DNA of 64,000 nucleotides, taken from assembly GCA_016201275.1 (NCBI GenBank), contig JACQDB010000108.1, positions 1-64,000 on the forward strand, in the 5' to 3' direction. The translations under genes were made by a program, and so were the position numbers. The notes below the pieces were generated by a model, which had not been told where the DNA came from, searched no databases, and was given only the letters and a program-made list of their open reading frames with translations. This DNA comes from Acidobacteriota bacterium. Lineage in GTDB: Bacteria > Acidobacteriota > Blastocatellia > UBA7656. Position 1 is the stretch's first letter. Every line of letters starts with the position of its first letter. Of the stretch, positions 57,081 through 64,000 are shown one piece after another.

Positions 57081-57337
57081 GCTTTCCGAGTGCGCCCTTT
57101 CTTTACAACTTGAGAATCAGCAGGTAGCAACAGTTGGTACGGCTGCACGCCTATGGCTTTGGCAAGAATGCCAATATTGATGAGCGATATATTCACTTCT
57201 CCTCGCTCCACCGCGCCGACATAGCTGCGGTCAAGCTCGGCTTTATGAGCCAGCCCTTCCTGAGACAGTCCAGCATCCTTTCTCAGTTGCCGTAAGCGTT
57301 CACCGAATGCTACTTTGGGGTTGGGTGGATTCTTCAT
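57077..57337 (-). CDS. XRE-family DNA-binding protein, likely R-M controller
   Basis: The 86-residue protein has one helix-turn-helix, with FGERLRQLRKDAGLSQEGLA, then the recognition helix LDRSYVGAVERGEVN and a short C-terminal helical tail. The size and fold match C proteins that time expression of the nuclease after the methyltransferase. It is translationally coupled to the nuclease by an ATGA overlap. The palindrome GTTATAAC in the C-M gap is a possible binding site. The ribosome-binding site is weak. Confidence 0.85.
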   Translation of the reverse strand: MKNPPNPKVAFGERLRQLRKDAGLSQEGLAHKAELDRSYVGAVERGEVNISLINIGILAKAIGVQPYQLLLPADSQVVKKGRTRKA

Positions 57338-57356
57338 CGGCTGAAAGATTGTTTCA

Positions 57357-57385
57357 TTGACGATTTTTTGTCCACGGGTTATAAC
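57357..57385 (+). promoter_or_regulatory. Sigma-70-type promoter for the methyltransferase gene
   Basis: TTGACG (57357-57362) and TATAAC (57380-57385) are separated by 17 bases, close to consensus. The -10 lies in GTTATAAC (57378-57385), a perfect palindrome inside GGGTTATAACTCCC. Binding of the XRE protein there would block or tune the promoter. That is inference. Confidence 0.65.
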
Positions 57386-57444
57386 TCCCAGGTCGGAAGG
57401 GTCAGGCGGGTCACCTCAGTTTGAACAAAAGGACTAAAAACAAG

Positions 57445-58650
57445 ATGCAGCCAGGATTTCTGGAGTTTTTTGCTGGCATTGGCCTGGTTCACTTGGGGCT
57501 ACAAGCTTCAGGATGGCGCTGTGTATATGCGAATGACATTTCTGAAAAGAAAATGGCAATGTATCTGCAAGAGATGCCCGACGCCTCGGCCTATTATCAC
57601 TGTGAAGACATTTGGAAAACGGATGTCATCGTTGACAAAATCACGGAGCCAGCGCTCCTGGCAACGGCTTCGTTCCCTTGCATTGACCTGTCTCTAGCCG
57701 GTCAGATGAAAGGTCTCAGTGGGCTTCATTCCTCCACCTTCTATGGCTTTATTGAGGTGATGAAACAACTCAAACACGAAGGGCGAATGCCTGCTTGTTT
57801 GCTCATTGAAAATGTCACGGGACTCTTAACCGGCAATGCCGGAAAAGATTTCCGGCAAGTTTGTTTAGCGGCTGCTCATCTGGGTTTCTACCTGGATGCT
57901 TTTATTGTGGATGCCAAACATTTCACCCCACAAAGTCGGCCACGCTTATTTATTATTGGAATGTTGGAAAGCGTATTGCCTCCCTATGCCGTTCGATATG
58001 GTCAAGAGGATTGGTGGAAACGACTTCAATACCCTAGTGAGATTCGACCGCTACGTTTAGTAAACACCTTGAAAACTTTAACTCTCCCGACGGGTTGGGT
58101 GGCTTTTGACCTGCCGCCGCTTCCGCCTGTGCAAAATCATCTCGCCTCGGTTATTGATTTGGATGAAGAGCAGGAATGGTGGGATGAACAGGCCGTGCAA
58201 AAACATCTGGAAATGACCAGCGACTTACATCGCCAGAGAATTGAAAAGATGCGGCGCTCCGAGCAACTTTGGATCGGCACTATATTTCGTCGCATACGAG
58301 AAAAGAAAACTCGCGCCGAAGTCCGCTTTGATGGACTTGCGGGCTGTCTTCGGACCGCGACCGGTGGCAGCGCCAAACAGATTGTGATTGTGATCAATAA
58401 AGGAACCGTCCGGATGCGTTGGATGTCCACGGTAGAATATGCTCGATTGCAGGGCGTTCCCAATTTCACAATCTCGGTGCCGCGCAATCAAGCCTTGACG
58501 GGGTTTGCCGACGCCGTTTGTGTGCCGGTTATTCAATGGATTGACCTGCATATCTTCTCATCGGTCGCGGCTCATCTTGGCTTCGACTCGGCTCTTGAAC
58601 TATCACGAGACCTGAATCAATATGAACTTGGGTTAGCTGGCAAGAGGTGA
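57445..58650 (+). CDS. DNA (cytosine-5) methyltransferase of a type II R-M system
   Basis: The 401-residue enzyme shows the C5-MTase motifs: I (LEFFAGIGLVHLGL), IV with catalytic Cys79 (FPCIDLSLAG), VI (ENVTGLL, Glu122), VIII (QSRPRLFIIG, residues 163-172), and IX/X-like RWMSTVEYARLQGVPNF. The variable target-recognition region lies about residues 175-300. It transfers methyl groups to cytosine C5, protecting DNA from the nuclease. The ATG at 57445 is preferred to the TTG eight codons upstream because AAAGGA lies about 11 bases ahead. It converges with xerC. Confidence 0.95.
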   Translation: MQPGFLEFFAGIGLVHLGLQASGWRCVYANDISEKKMAMYLQEMPDASAYYHCEDIWKTDVIVDKITEPALLATASFPCIDLSLAGQMKGLSGLHSSTFYGFIEVMKQLKHEGRMPACLLIENVTGLLTGNAGKDFRQVCLAAAHLGFYLDAFIVDAKHFTPQSRPRLFIIGMLESVLPPYAVRYGQEDWWKRLQYPSEIRPLRLVNTLKTLTLPTGWVAFDLPPLPPVQNHLASVIDLDEEQEWWDEQAVQKHLEMTSDLHRQRIEKMRRSEQLWIGTIFRRIREKKTRAEVRFDGLAGCLRTATGGSAKQIVIVINKGTVRMRWMSTVEYARLQGVPNFTISVPRNQALTGFADAVCVPVIQWIDLHIFSSVAAHLGFDSALELSRDLNQYELGLAGKR

Positions 58651-58691
58651 AGCCAACGGAATGGCGACAGCGAATCGTTTTCTTGCCAAGC

Positions 58692-59609
58692 TCAGGCTTT
58701 GGGGTGCGCTTTGTCGTACACCTCCATCAATTTTTCCATCGAGACCTGCGTGTAAATCTGCGTCGTTGACAATCGCGCATGGCCTAAAAGTTCCTGAATC
58801 GAGCGCAGGTCTGCGCCGTTGCTCAACAAGTGCGTAGCGAAAGAATGGCGCAAGGAATGCGGACTGATCTCCATAGACAGGGCGCATTCTTTGACATACT
58901 TATCCACCATACGACCTACCGAGCGCGTGGTGATGCGCGTGCCTTGATAATTGTAAAAAAGAATCTGGTCATCGCGGTCATCCACCGGCGCTTCCAACAA
59001 CAACTCGCCGCGCACCTGCATATAAATTTCCAGCGCTTCTTTGGCCTTCGAGCCAAACGGCACGATGCGTTCTTTGCGACCTTTGCCGCGCACTCGTATG
59101 GATAGGTTTTTATAATCCACGTCTGCAAGATTCAAGCCGGTCAATTCGTTGACGCGAATGCCTGCGCCGTACAGCAATTCCAGAATAGCGCGGTCGCGTT
59201 TGCCCAACACGGTTTCGAGGTCCGGCGATTCGATGAAGCGAATCACGTCTTCAATCGAAAGCACCTTGGGAAGTTTCTTTTCCAATCGCGGACTGGAAAC
59301 CAGTTTGGCGGGATTCATCTCTAAAATCTGCTCCCGACATAAAAACTTGAAGAAAGAACGCAGGGTCGCCAGCTTGCGCGCAATCGAAGTTTTCTTGTGA
59401 TGGTCTTGGTAATAGATCGCCAGATATTCGCGTATAGTGATGTGGTCTATTTGCTGAATGTCCACGGCGCGCCGCTTGCCGTTGGCGTCCAGCGGACACA
59501 GATGGTCATGGAATTGTTTGAGGTCACTCATATAATTCCGCAAGGTGTGTTCCGACACATTGCGCTCATACTTCAAGTGTTCTTCAAAACGGGTAAGATA
59601 TTCCTGCAT
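58692..59609 (-). CDS. xerC: XerC-type tyrosine recombinase
   Basis: The 305-residue protein has an N-terminal SAM-like DNA-binding domain and a catalytic domain with all residues: Arg152 (GAGIRVNEL), Lys176 (GKGRKER), His251 and Arg254 ([10 protein letters not shown]), His277 (LGHA) and Tyr286 (TTQIYTQV). The length matches chromosomal XerC/D recombinases that resolve chromosome dimers. GGGAGA precedes the ATG. It is divergent from the CinA gene. It could also be a XerD. The R-M system beside it might have come in with mobile DNA, but no attachment site was seen. Confidence 0.92.
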   Translation of the reverse strand: MQEYLTRFEEHLKYERNVSEHTLRNYMSDLKQFHDHLCPLDANGKRRAVDIQQIDHITIREYLAIYYQDHHKKTSIARKLATLRSFFKFLCREQILEMNPAKLVSSPRLEKKLPKVLSIEDVIRFIESPDLETVLGKRDRAILELLYGAGIRVNELTGLNLADVDYKNLSIRVRGKGRKERIVPFGSKAKEALEIYMQVRGELLLEAPVDDRDDQILFYNYQGTRITTRSVGRMVDKYVKECALSMEISPHSLRHSFATHLLSNGADLRSIQELLGHARLSTTQIYTQVSMEKLMEVYDKAHPKA

Positions 59610-59833
59610 AGCCGAACTCTCCCAAAGGCCAACACCAAACGGGTCAACTTCATTCTATAGTCGAAGCCACAGGCGTCAAGCGGAATGCGGCAGATCAACA
59701 AGCAAGGCGGGCGGAGTTTGCTGATGGCGCTTGCCATCGCCGGGTCTGGTGTGGTCGTCTGTACGACTGGGCAAATCCCAATTGGTGCGATACACAATTG
59801 TCAGGAATGACGAGTGAAAGTAGTATTTCCCCT

Positions 59834-60577
59834 ATGCGACAAAAGACAGCAGCCATCATCGTCATCGGCAACGAAATTCTTACCGGCAAGTCCGCAGACC
59901 AGAACGCCAGTTTCTTAATCAAAGAACTCTACGCGTTGGGCGTGGCGTTGCGTTATGTCGTCATCATTCCCGATGAGGTGGACGAAATCGCCAAAGCGGT
60001 GCGCGAGTCGGCGGCAAAATATGATTACGTTTTCACTTCGGGCGGCGTCGGTCCCACGCACGATGATTTAACCATTCCGAGTATCGCTCGCGCTTTCAAC
60101 CGCGAAGTCGTGCGGCATCCTGAACTGGTCGCTTTGCTGCAAGGTTTTTTCGGCGACAAGATGGACGAGCCGCGCCTGCGCTTGGCGGACGCGCCGCAAG
60201 ATTCACGGCTGGTGTACGGAAAAGATTTAACCTGGCCGGTACTGGCTACGGAAAATGTCTATATCCTGCCGGGGGTGCCGGAATATTTTCGGCGCAAGTT
60301 CGCAGCGATCAGCGAACAGTTTCGCGGCGAGCCGTTTTACGTCTGCGCCATTTACACGCTCGAAGAAGAACTGGATATTGCCGAACGCTTAGACGCTTTA
60401 GCCGCGCAGCACACCGATGTAGAAATTGGCTCTTATCCAGTTTTTTCGCGTGATGATTATCGCGTCAAAGTGACCATCGAAGCCAAAGAGGTCGCCGCTG
60501 TCGAACGCGCCCGCGACGCCCTGCTCGCCCAATTGAAAGCGGATAAGTTAGTGAAGACCGAAGCGAACTATGAGTAG
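59834..60577 (+). CDS. CinA/MoaB-type molybdopterin-binding domain protein
   Basis: The 247-residue protein holds the MoCF/MoaB domain: AAIIVIGNEILTGKSADQN, TSGGVGPTHDDLT and ENVYILPGVPEYF, as in the N-terminal part of CinA (competence/damage-inducible protein A). The C-terminal CinA amidohydrolase (PncC) domain is absent, so this is the short form. The start is uncertain; an ATG at 59807 is an alternative, and neither has a good ribosome-binding site. Confidence 0.87.
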   Translation: MRQKTAAIIVIGNEILTGKSADQNASFLIKELYALGVALRYVVIIPDEVDEIAKAVRESAAKYDYVFTSGGVGPTHDDLTIPSIARAFNREVVRHPELVALLQGFFGDKMDEPRLRLADAPQDSRLVYGKDLTWPVLATENVYILPGVPEYFRRKFAAISEQFRGEPFYVCAIYTLEEELDIAERLDALAAQHTDVEIGSYPVFSRDDYRVKVTIEAKEVAAVERARDALLAQLKADKLVKTEANYE

Positions 60578-60635
60578 CACAGTTGCAGAGCGTCAATGAA
60601 CCTTTACGTACTCTTGCGGAAACTAAGCTCATTTC

Positions 60636-61352
60636 TTATTCATCAATCCATCCAACGATTGCCGTTAGCCCTTTGACATCAATAGTCGTCCATTTGCCGC
60701 TTGCCTGACTCCATACCTGTATGCCCTTTGGGTAGCCTAGATTTGCACCGACCTCTCCGTATTCAACGGCTATGTACTCATCATTGGTGAGTGCGTTCCA
60801 TACATCGCCCCATACCTTGCCGATCTCTTGGCCTCGATAACGAACAATATGCCCATACAAGGGATTACGCTCGGTTTCAGTCGTGAATTGATGGCCTAGT
60901 GCTGACCATTTATATGGAGTATAACTTCTATTCTTTATATCAATAGCAAACGCCTCTCCACTGCATTTATAGGTAATGTTCCCCTCTCCATCTCTATAAA
61001 AATAGGGCAAACTTACCGCTGGTTTTTTAACGGGAATATCAACAATTGGTGCGACTGTTCCATCAAGTCGAAGTATAACAATTTTCCCATTAGCCTTTTG
61101 CGTGAGGATGTTGTTATTGTCGAGCCAGAATAGCGGAGGCTTTGACATGGTAGAAGCGCGAATATCCAGATTTACCCAGAAACCAGAGCCAAGCAGTTTT
61201 CGCGTACCATTTAAGTTATATAACCAAATATTGTCCGCTCCCCCTTCAATACTTTTAGCTTGGTCAGGAGATAATAAACCTCTTAACGTCCACTTGCTCG
61301 GCAAACGAAGACGACCATACTGCTTCTGCTTTACGTCATAGTAGTTTTTCAT
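60636..61352 (-). CDS. Hypothetical protein, possibly the C-terminal part of a broken gene
   Basis: The 238-residue product has beta-rich, propeller-like repeats (DNIWLYNLNGTRKLLG, NILTQKANGKIVILRLDG, YIAVEYGEVGANLG), but no family was recognised and no signal peptide is present at this start. The same frame stays open upstream to 61556 without a good start. The 423-base gene immediately upstream is in the same frame and encodes an exported N-terminal part. The two may once have been one protein, interrupted near 61353-61622. Base composition is AT-richer than neighbours. Confidence 0.55.
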   Translation of the reverse strand: MKNYYDVKQKQYGRLRLPSKWTLRGLLSPDQAKSIEGGADNIWLYNLNGTRKLLGSGFWVNLDIRASTMSKPPLFWLDNNNILTQKANGKIVILRLDGTVAPIVDIPVKKPAVSLPYFYRDGEGNITYKCSGEAFAIDIKNRSYTPYKWSALGHQFTTETERNPLYGHIVRYRGQEIGKVWGDVWNALTNDEYIAVEYGEVGANLGYPKGIQVWSQASGKWTTIDVKGLTAIVGWIDE

Positions 61353-61622
61353 GAGCCTGCGGCTCACCCATAAATGATGAAAATATGGTCGAGCGATGCT
61401 ATAGTAACCACAGTCGGTATGAAGGTCGAATACTCCTTGGTGCCTTGATCCCGTATAAGCAGTTTGACCTGGGCATCTTTTTGGTACCCCAAATTGTTGC
61501 CTTAGAGCACGCAGAGCAGACTCTTGATTTTGTACCGATGCCCTACCGACAACCAATTTTATGAAGCTGTGCGTTCAGAGTTTCGCACAGGCTCGGAAGG
61601 GCTTGTCGATATCACGAAATTA

Positions 61623-62045
61623 TCAACATTTAACGCCCTCTTTATTTTCAGAGCAGAAGTAGCCTTCCAGATTTATGTTGTTTATATTCAGAATGACTTG
61701 ATCGCCCTCTGTGCCAACATATTTCCCTTTACCAACGTGAAGCAGTTCCTTAGTTTGTACATCTATAACATCTCCCCAATTGGTGATTACATATCTATTC
61801 TGATAGATGTGATTGTTCCCTAAGTCATAACGAATACGGTCTGTCTCACTGGTTAGGATCGTATCTTTAGATAGTAACTCGCCATTCTTAAATCGAAAGC
61901 GAACAAGATGTTGTATTTCGCAAACACCATTTTTAGCTTCACACTCAACAGCAAGAAGCGCAACCTGACCCCTAGAATGCTGCGCCCACGAAGTTACCGA
62001 AAGCGTAACGAGCAAGCTGATAAGTAGTAATGAACATAATTTCAT
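61623..62045 (-). CDS. Exported small hypothetical protein, possibly a truncated N-terminal half
   Basis: The 140-residue protein starts MKLCSLLLISLLVTLSVTSW, a signal peptide. A beta-rich part follows (YDLGNNHIYQNRYVITNWGD, VDVQTKELLH-like repeats), ending VKC. Consecutive TGA and TAA stops end it; a third stop in the same frame (TGA, near 61583) precedes the next open stretch. See the C-terminal companion at 60636-61352. No family was recognised. Confidence 0.6.
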   Translation of the reverse strand: MKLCSLLLISLLVTLSVTSWAQHSRGQVALLAVECEAKNGVCEIQHLVRFRFKNGELLSKDTILTSETDRIRYDLGNNHIYQNRYVITNWGDVIDVQTKELLHVGKGKYVGTEGDQVILNINNINLEGYFCSENKEGVKC

Positions 62046-62065
62046 TGGATTACCTTTACAACCAT

Positions 62066-63181
62066 TTATACTCCCGGCAGAAAGAAGAACGCCATAGCGA
62101 GGATCACATAGACCGCCAGCAACAACACGCCTTCCATCCAATTGGATTCGCCATCGGAAGCGACTTGCCCGACGATCATCACCGCCAGGCCGACGCTGAT
62201 GACTTCAAAATTCGTGAACAGCAAATCCATAGGCTTGCCTATCGCATAACTCAAAAACACCAGCACCGGCGCGACAAATAACGCAATCTGCATACTCGAA
62301 CCGACAGCAATGTGATACGACAAGTCCATCTTGTTTTTGAGCGCCATCAAAATCGCCGAACTGTTTTCCGCCGCGTTGCCGATAATCGCCACGACAATTA
62401 CGCCGACAAAAATCTCCGTCATCCCTAAAGCCTTCGACGCTGGCTCTACCGCTTCGACTAACAGTTCGCTCATGAAAGCAACCAGCGCGGTCGCGCTGAT
62501 TAACACAATCAACGCCGTTCGTGATTTGAAATGCACAGGCTCCTGGTGCGGTTCGCCGCTGCCTGAATAAAGGTCTTTGTGGGTTCGCAACGAAAAGATG
62601 AGACTCAAAATATAAGTCGCAAACAACACGATGCAAATTTCCAGACTCAAGCCCGATTCTTTTGCCGAACGCCCTCCGGTCACCCAATGAAAGACCGCCG
62701 GAATCAACAAGCCTATGGCGCTCAAAGTCATCAACGTGCCGCTCATGCCGGCGGCGGTGGGATTGAATTTTTGATGCTTGTGCTTCAAGCCTCCGGCGAA
62801 AATGCTGATCCCTAAAACCAATAACAGATTGCCGAGAATTGACCCGGTGATCGAAGCTTTGACCACGTCTTTGAGTCCCGCCTGCAAGCCTTGAAAAGCG
62901 ATAATCATTTCCGCCGCATTGCCAAATGTTGAACTCAGCAAACCGCCTGCGCCTGCGCCAAGTTTTGAGGCGAGGCTTTCGGTCGCTTTGCCCATCAAGC
63001 CAGCCAGCGGAATAATCGCCAAGCCCGACACCACGAACGTCCAGATCGGCGGGCGATGGGTGTAATGAAAAATTGCCGCAATCGGTACGAAGACCAAAAA
63101 TAAATCGAGCCAGTGGTCGGCCAGAAACTTTTTGTTTGTTCGCTTTGTTGTGAAGTTTTTCTTCGCCGCAGCTTTTTTCAT
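62066..63181 (-). CDS. CaxA-type Ca2+/H+ antiporter
   Basis: The 371-residue protein has about eleven membrane segments and both CAX signature regions: [14 protein letters not shown] (c-1) and [14 protein letters not shown] (c-2), each with the acidic residue needed for cation exchange. A basic N-terminus precedes the first helix. It would export Ca2+ using the proton gradient. A longer same-strand frame running across it to 63494 is a shadow. The ATG follows a region without a clear ribosome-binding site. Confidence 0.93.
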   Translation of the reverse strand: MKKAAAKKNFTTKRTNKKFLADHWLDLFLVFVPIAAIFHYTHRPPIWTFVVSGLAIIPLAGLMGKATESLASKLGAGAGGLLSSTFGNAAEMIIAFQGLQAGLKDVVKASITGSILGNLLLVLGISIFAGGLKHKHQKFNPTAAGMSGTLMTLSAIGLLIPAVFHWVTGGRSAKESGLSLEICIVLFATYILSLIFSLRTHKDLYSGSGEPHQEPVHFKSRTALIVLISATALVAFMSELLVEAVEPASKALGMTEIFVGVIVVAIIGNAAENSSAILMALKNKMDLSYHIAVGSSMQIALFVAPVLVFLSYAIGKPMDLLFTNFEVISVGLAVMIVGQVASDGESNWMEGVLLLAVYVILAMAFFFLPGV

Positions 63182-63352
63182 GGAGCGCCGTTATCCTTTG
63201 TGTCGAGTTTTGAGTTTCTGCTTTTCTCTGTGCGTGACCAACCGAGTTGTTGAAAGTATCGTTGTCGGTGCATTTTTTCAACTCATTTTGCGATAGCTGA
63301 GGATACCGCTTGCGCTTGCTCGTGATGCGACGCTTGAGGCAATGTAGAAACC

Positions 63353-64000
63353 GTGAGTGAACAAAAAATACACGCGCCGCAATATGGACGCTGGCTCGAT
63401 GATTTTCGCGTGGGCGAAATTTTTCATCATCTATGGGAAGTGACGCTTGATGACGGCTTGCTGGGGTTGTGCGCCGCCGCGTTCCTTGATCCAAATCCCT
63501 TGTATGCCAGCCGCCGCTTTGCTTGTGAAACAGGTTTTCGTGAGCGCGTCGTGCAGCCCTTGGTGTTGATGAATCTGGCGTTGAGTGCTTCGGTTCACGA
63601 CGTATCGGAGCAGGCCATCGCGCACCTCGCCTACATCAATCTGCGCTTTCCCAACGCCGCTTACGTCGGCGATACGCTGTCGTTCACCTCGCAAGTTGTG
63701 AGCGTCCGCGTGTCGGATTCCAAACCGGATCGCGGCGTCGTTCACGTTCGCACCACGGGGTTAAATCAGGACGGCTTGCCGGTCGTGACCTTCGAGCGCA
63801 AGGCCTTGATACCGGCAGGCAAGCTCGCTAATCGCGCTCATCCTGATAGCGCGGAAACGGTCGCGGCGCTTGAGGCTGCCAACCCCGTTGGTGCAAATGT
63901 GGCTGCACCTGCGGAGGTGATTCTCCCGAATGAACTGGCAAGCGAAATCACCATCGCCCATTGGCCGGGGCGTCCGCGAGGTGGTTTTGAAGACTTTGCC
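63353..64000 (+). CDS. MaoC-family dehydratase (mesaconyl-CoA hydratase/beta-methylmalyl-CoA dehydratase-like), partial
   Basis: The open frame runs to the window edge (216 codons seen). It starts GTG and reads VSEQKIHAPQYGRWLDDFRV, with hot-dog-fold patterns: FLDPNPLYASRRFA (the DxNPxH-like site, Tyr in place of His), RFPNAAYVGDTLSFTSQV and SVRVSDSKPDRGVVHVRTTG. These resemble the two-domain hydratases acting on mesaconyl- or methylmalyl-CoA. The second hot-dog domain would lie beyond the window. An upstream ATG is followed by a stop, so the GTG is preferred. No ribosome-binding site is close. Confidence 0.78.
   Translation, partial: MSEQKIHAPQYGRWLDDFRVGEIFHHLWEVTLDDGLLGLCAAAFLDPNPLYASRRFACETGFRERVVQPLVLMNLALSASVHDVSEQAIAHLAYINLRFPNAAYVGDTLSFTSQVVSVRVSDSKPDRGVVHVRTTGLNQDGLPVVTFERKALIPAGKLANRAHPDSAETVAALEAANPVGANVAAPAEVILPNELASEITIAHWPGRPRGGFEDFA

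Noticed and set aside
62205-63494. Minus-strand frame of 429 residues
   Set aside because: It overlaps the antiporter gene in another frame and is rich in Arg/Gln/Ser without any domain.

Overview
This 64 kb window is bacterial chromosome of moderately high GC content. It most resembles Acidobacteriota, probably a Blastocatellia-like lineage. This is inferred from a long TonB-dependent receptor with an N-terminal carboxypeptidase-regulatory-like domain, many secreted IPT/TIG and LTD proteins, a Ser/Thr kinase fused to a formylglycine-generating-enzyme-like domain, and many multiheme cytochromes. No rRNA or tRNA gene and no CRISPR array was seen.

Layout. Positions 1-880: the end of an IS5-like element, then a field of palindromic and 66-bp tandem repeats. 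0.9-9.2 kb: class II fructose-bisphosphatase (glpX), a secreted LTD/IPT protein, a DUF4097 protein, a small lipoprotein and an exported amidase-signature enzyme. 9.5-12.7 kb: a four-gene, tightly packed cassette with a type III polyketide synthase, a membrane protein, a UbiG-like methyltransferase and an MBL-fold hydrolase, which fits phenolic-lipid synthesis.

13.1-29.2 kb: the standout region. Nine same-strand genes encode a tetraheme cytochrome fused to a probable outer-membrane beta-barrel, a small zinc-ribbon-like protein, a giant ten-heme cytochrome with a beta-propeller, a DUF433 protein, tetra-, octa- and nona-heme cytochromes, a protein joining two cyclic-nucleotide-binding domains, a four-cluster ferredoxin and a cytochrome-b-like membrane domain, and a protein joining FHA, heptaheme cytochrome, ferredoxin and flavoprotein domains. 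Together they could carry electrons between a cytoplasmic flavin site and the outer membrane, with phosphopeptide and cyclic-nucleotide sensing built in. This is the best candidate for an undescribed system.

29.6-42.4 kb: a reeler/IPT secreted protein, the TonB receptor, a PEGA-like protein, the kinase/FGE protein, an NtrC-type regulator and a DUF6599-like protein. 42.5-46.2 kb: a zinc-ribbon/PH membrane protein, an alpha/beta hydrolase, and ParA-ParB. 46.7-56.2 kb: a beta-propeller phosphoesterase, an ATP-grasp enzyme, a GT-C-like glycosyltransferase, a second amidase, and an AMP-forming acyl-CoA synthetase carrying an in-frame repeat insertion. 56.2-58.7 kb: a compact type II restriction-modification system (nuclease, XRE controller, divergent C5 methyltransferase). 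58.7-64 kb: XerC-type recombinase, CinA-type protein, a possibly broken AT-rich hypothetical pair, a CaxA-type Ca2+/H+ antiporter, and the start of a MaoC-family hydratase.

The gaps hold at least five families of short inverted-repeat elements. Several occur twice or more in the window, one set looks like TA-flanked MITEs, and one copy is nested inside another palindrome.
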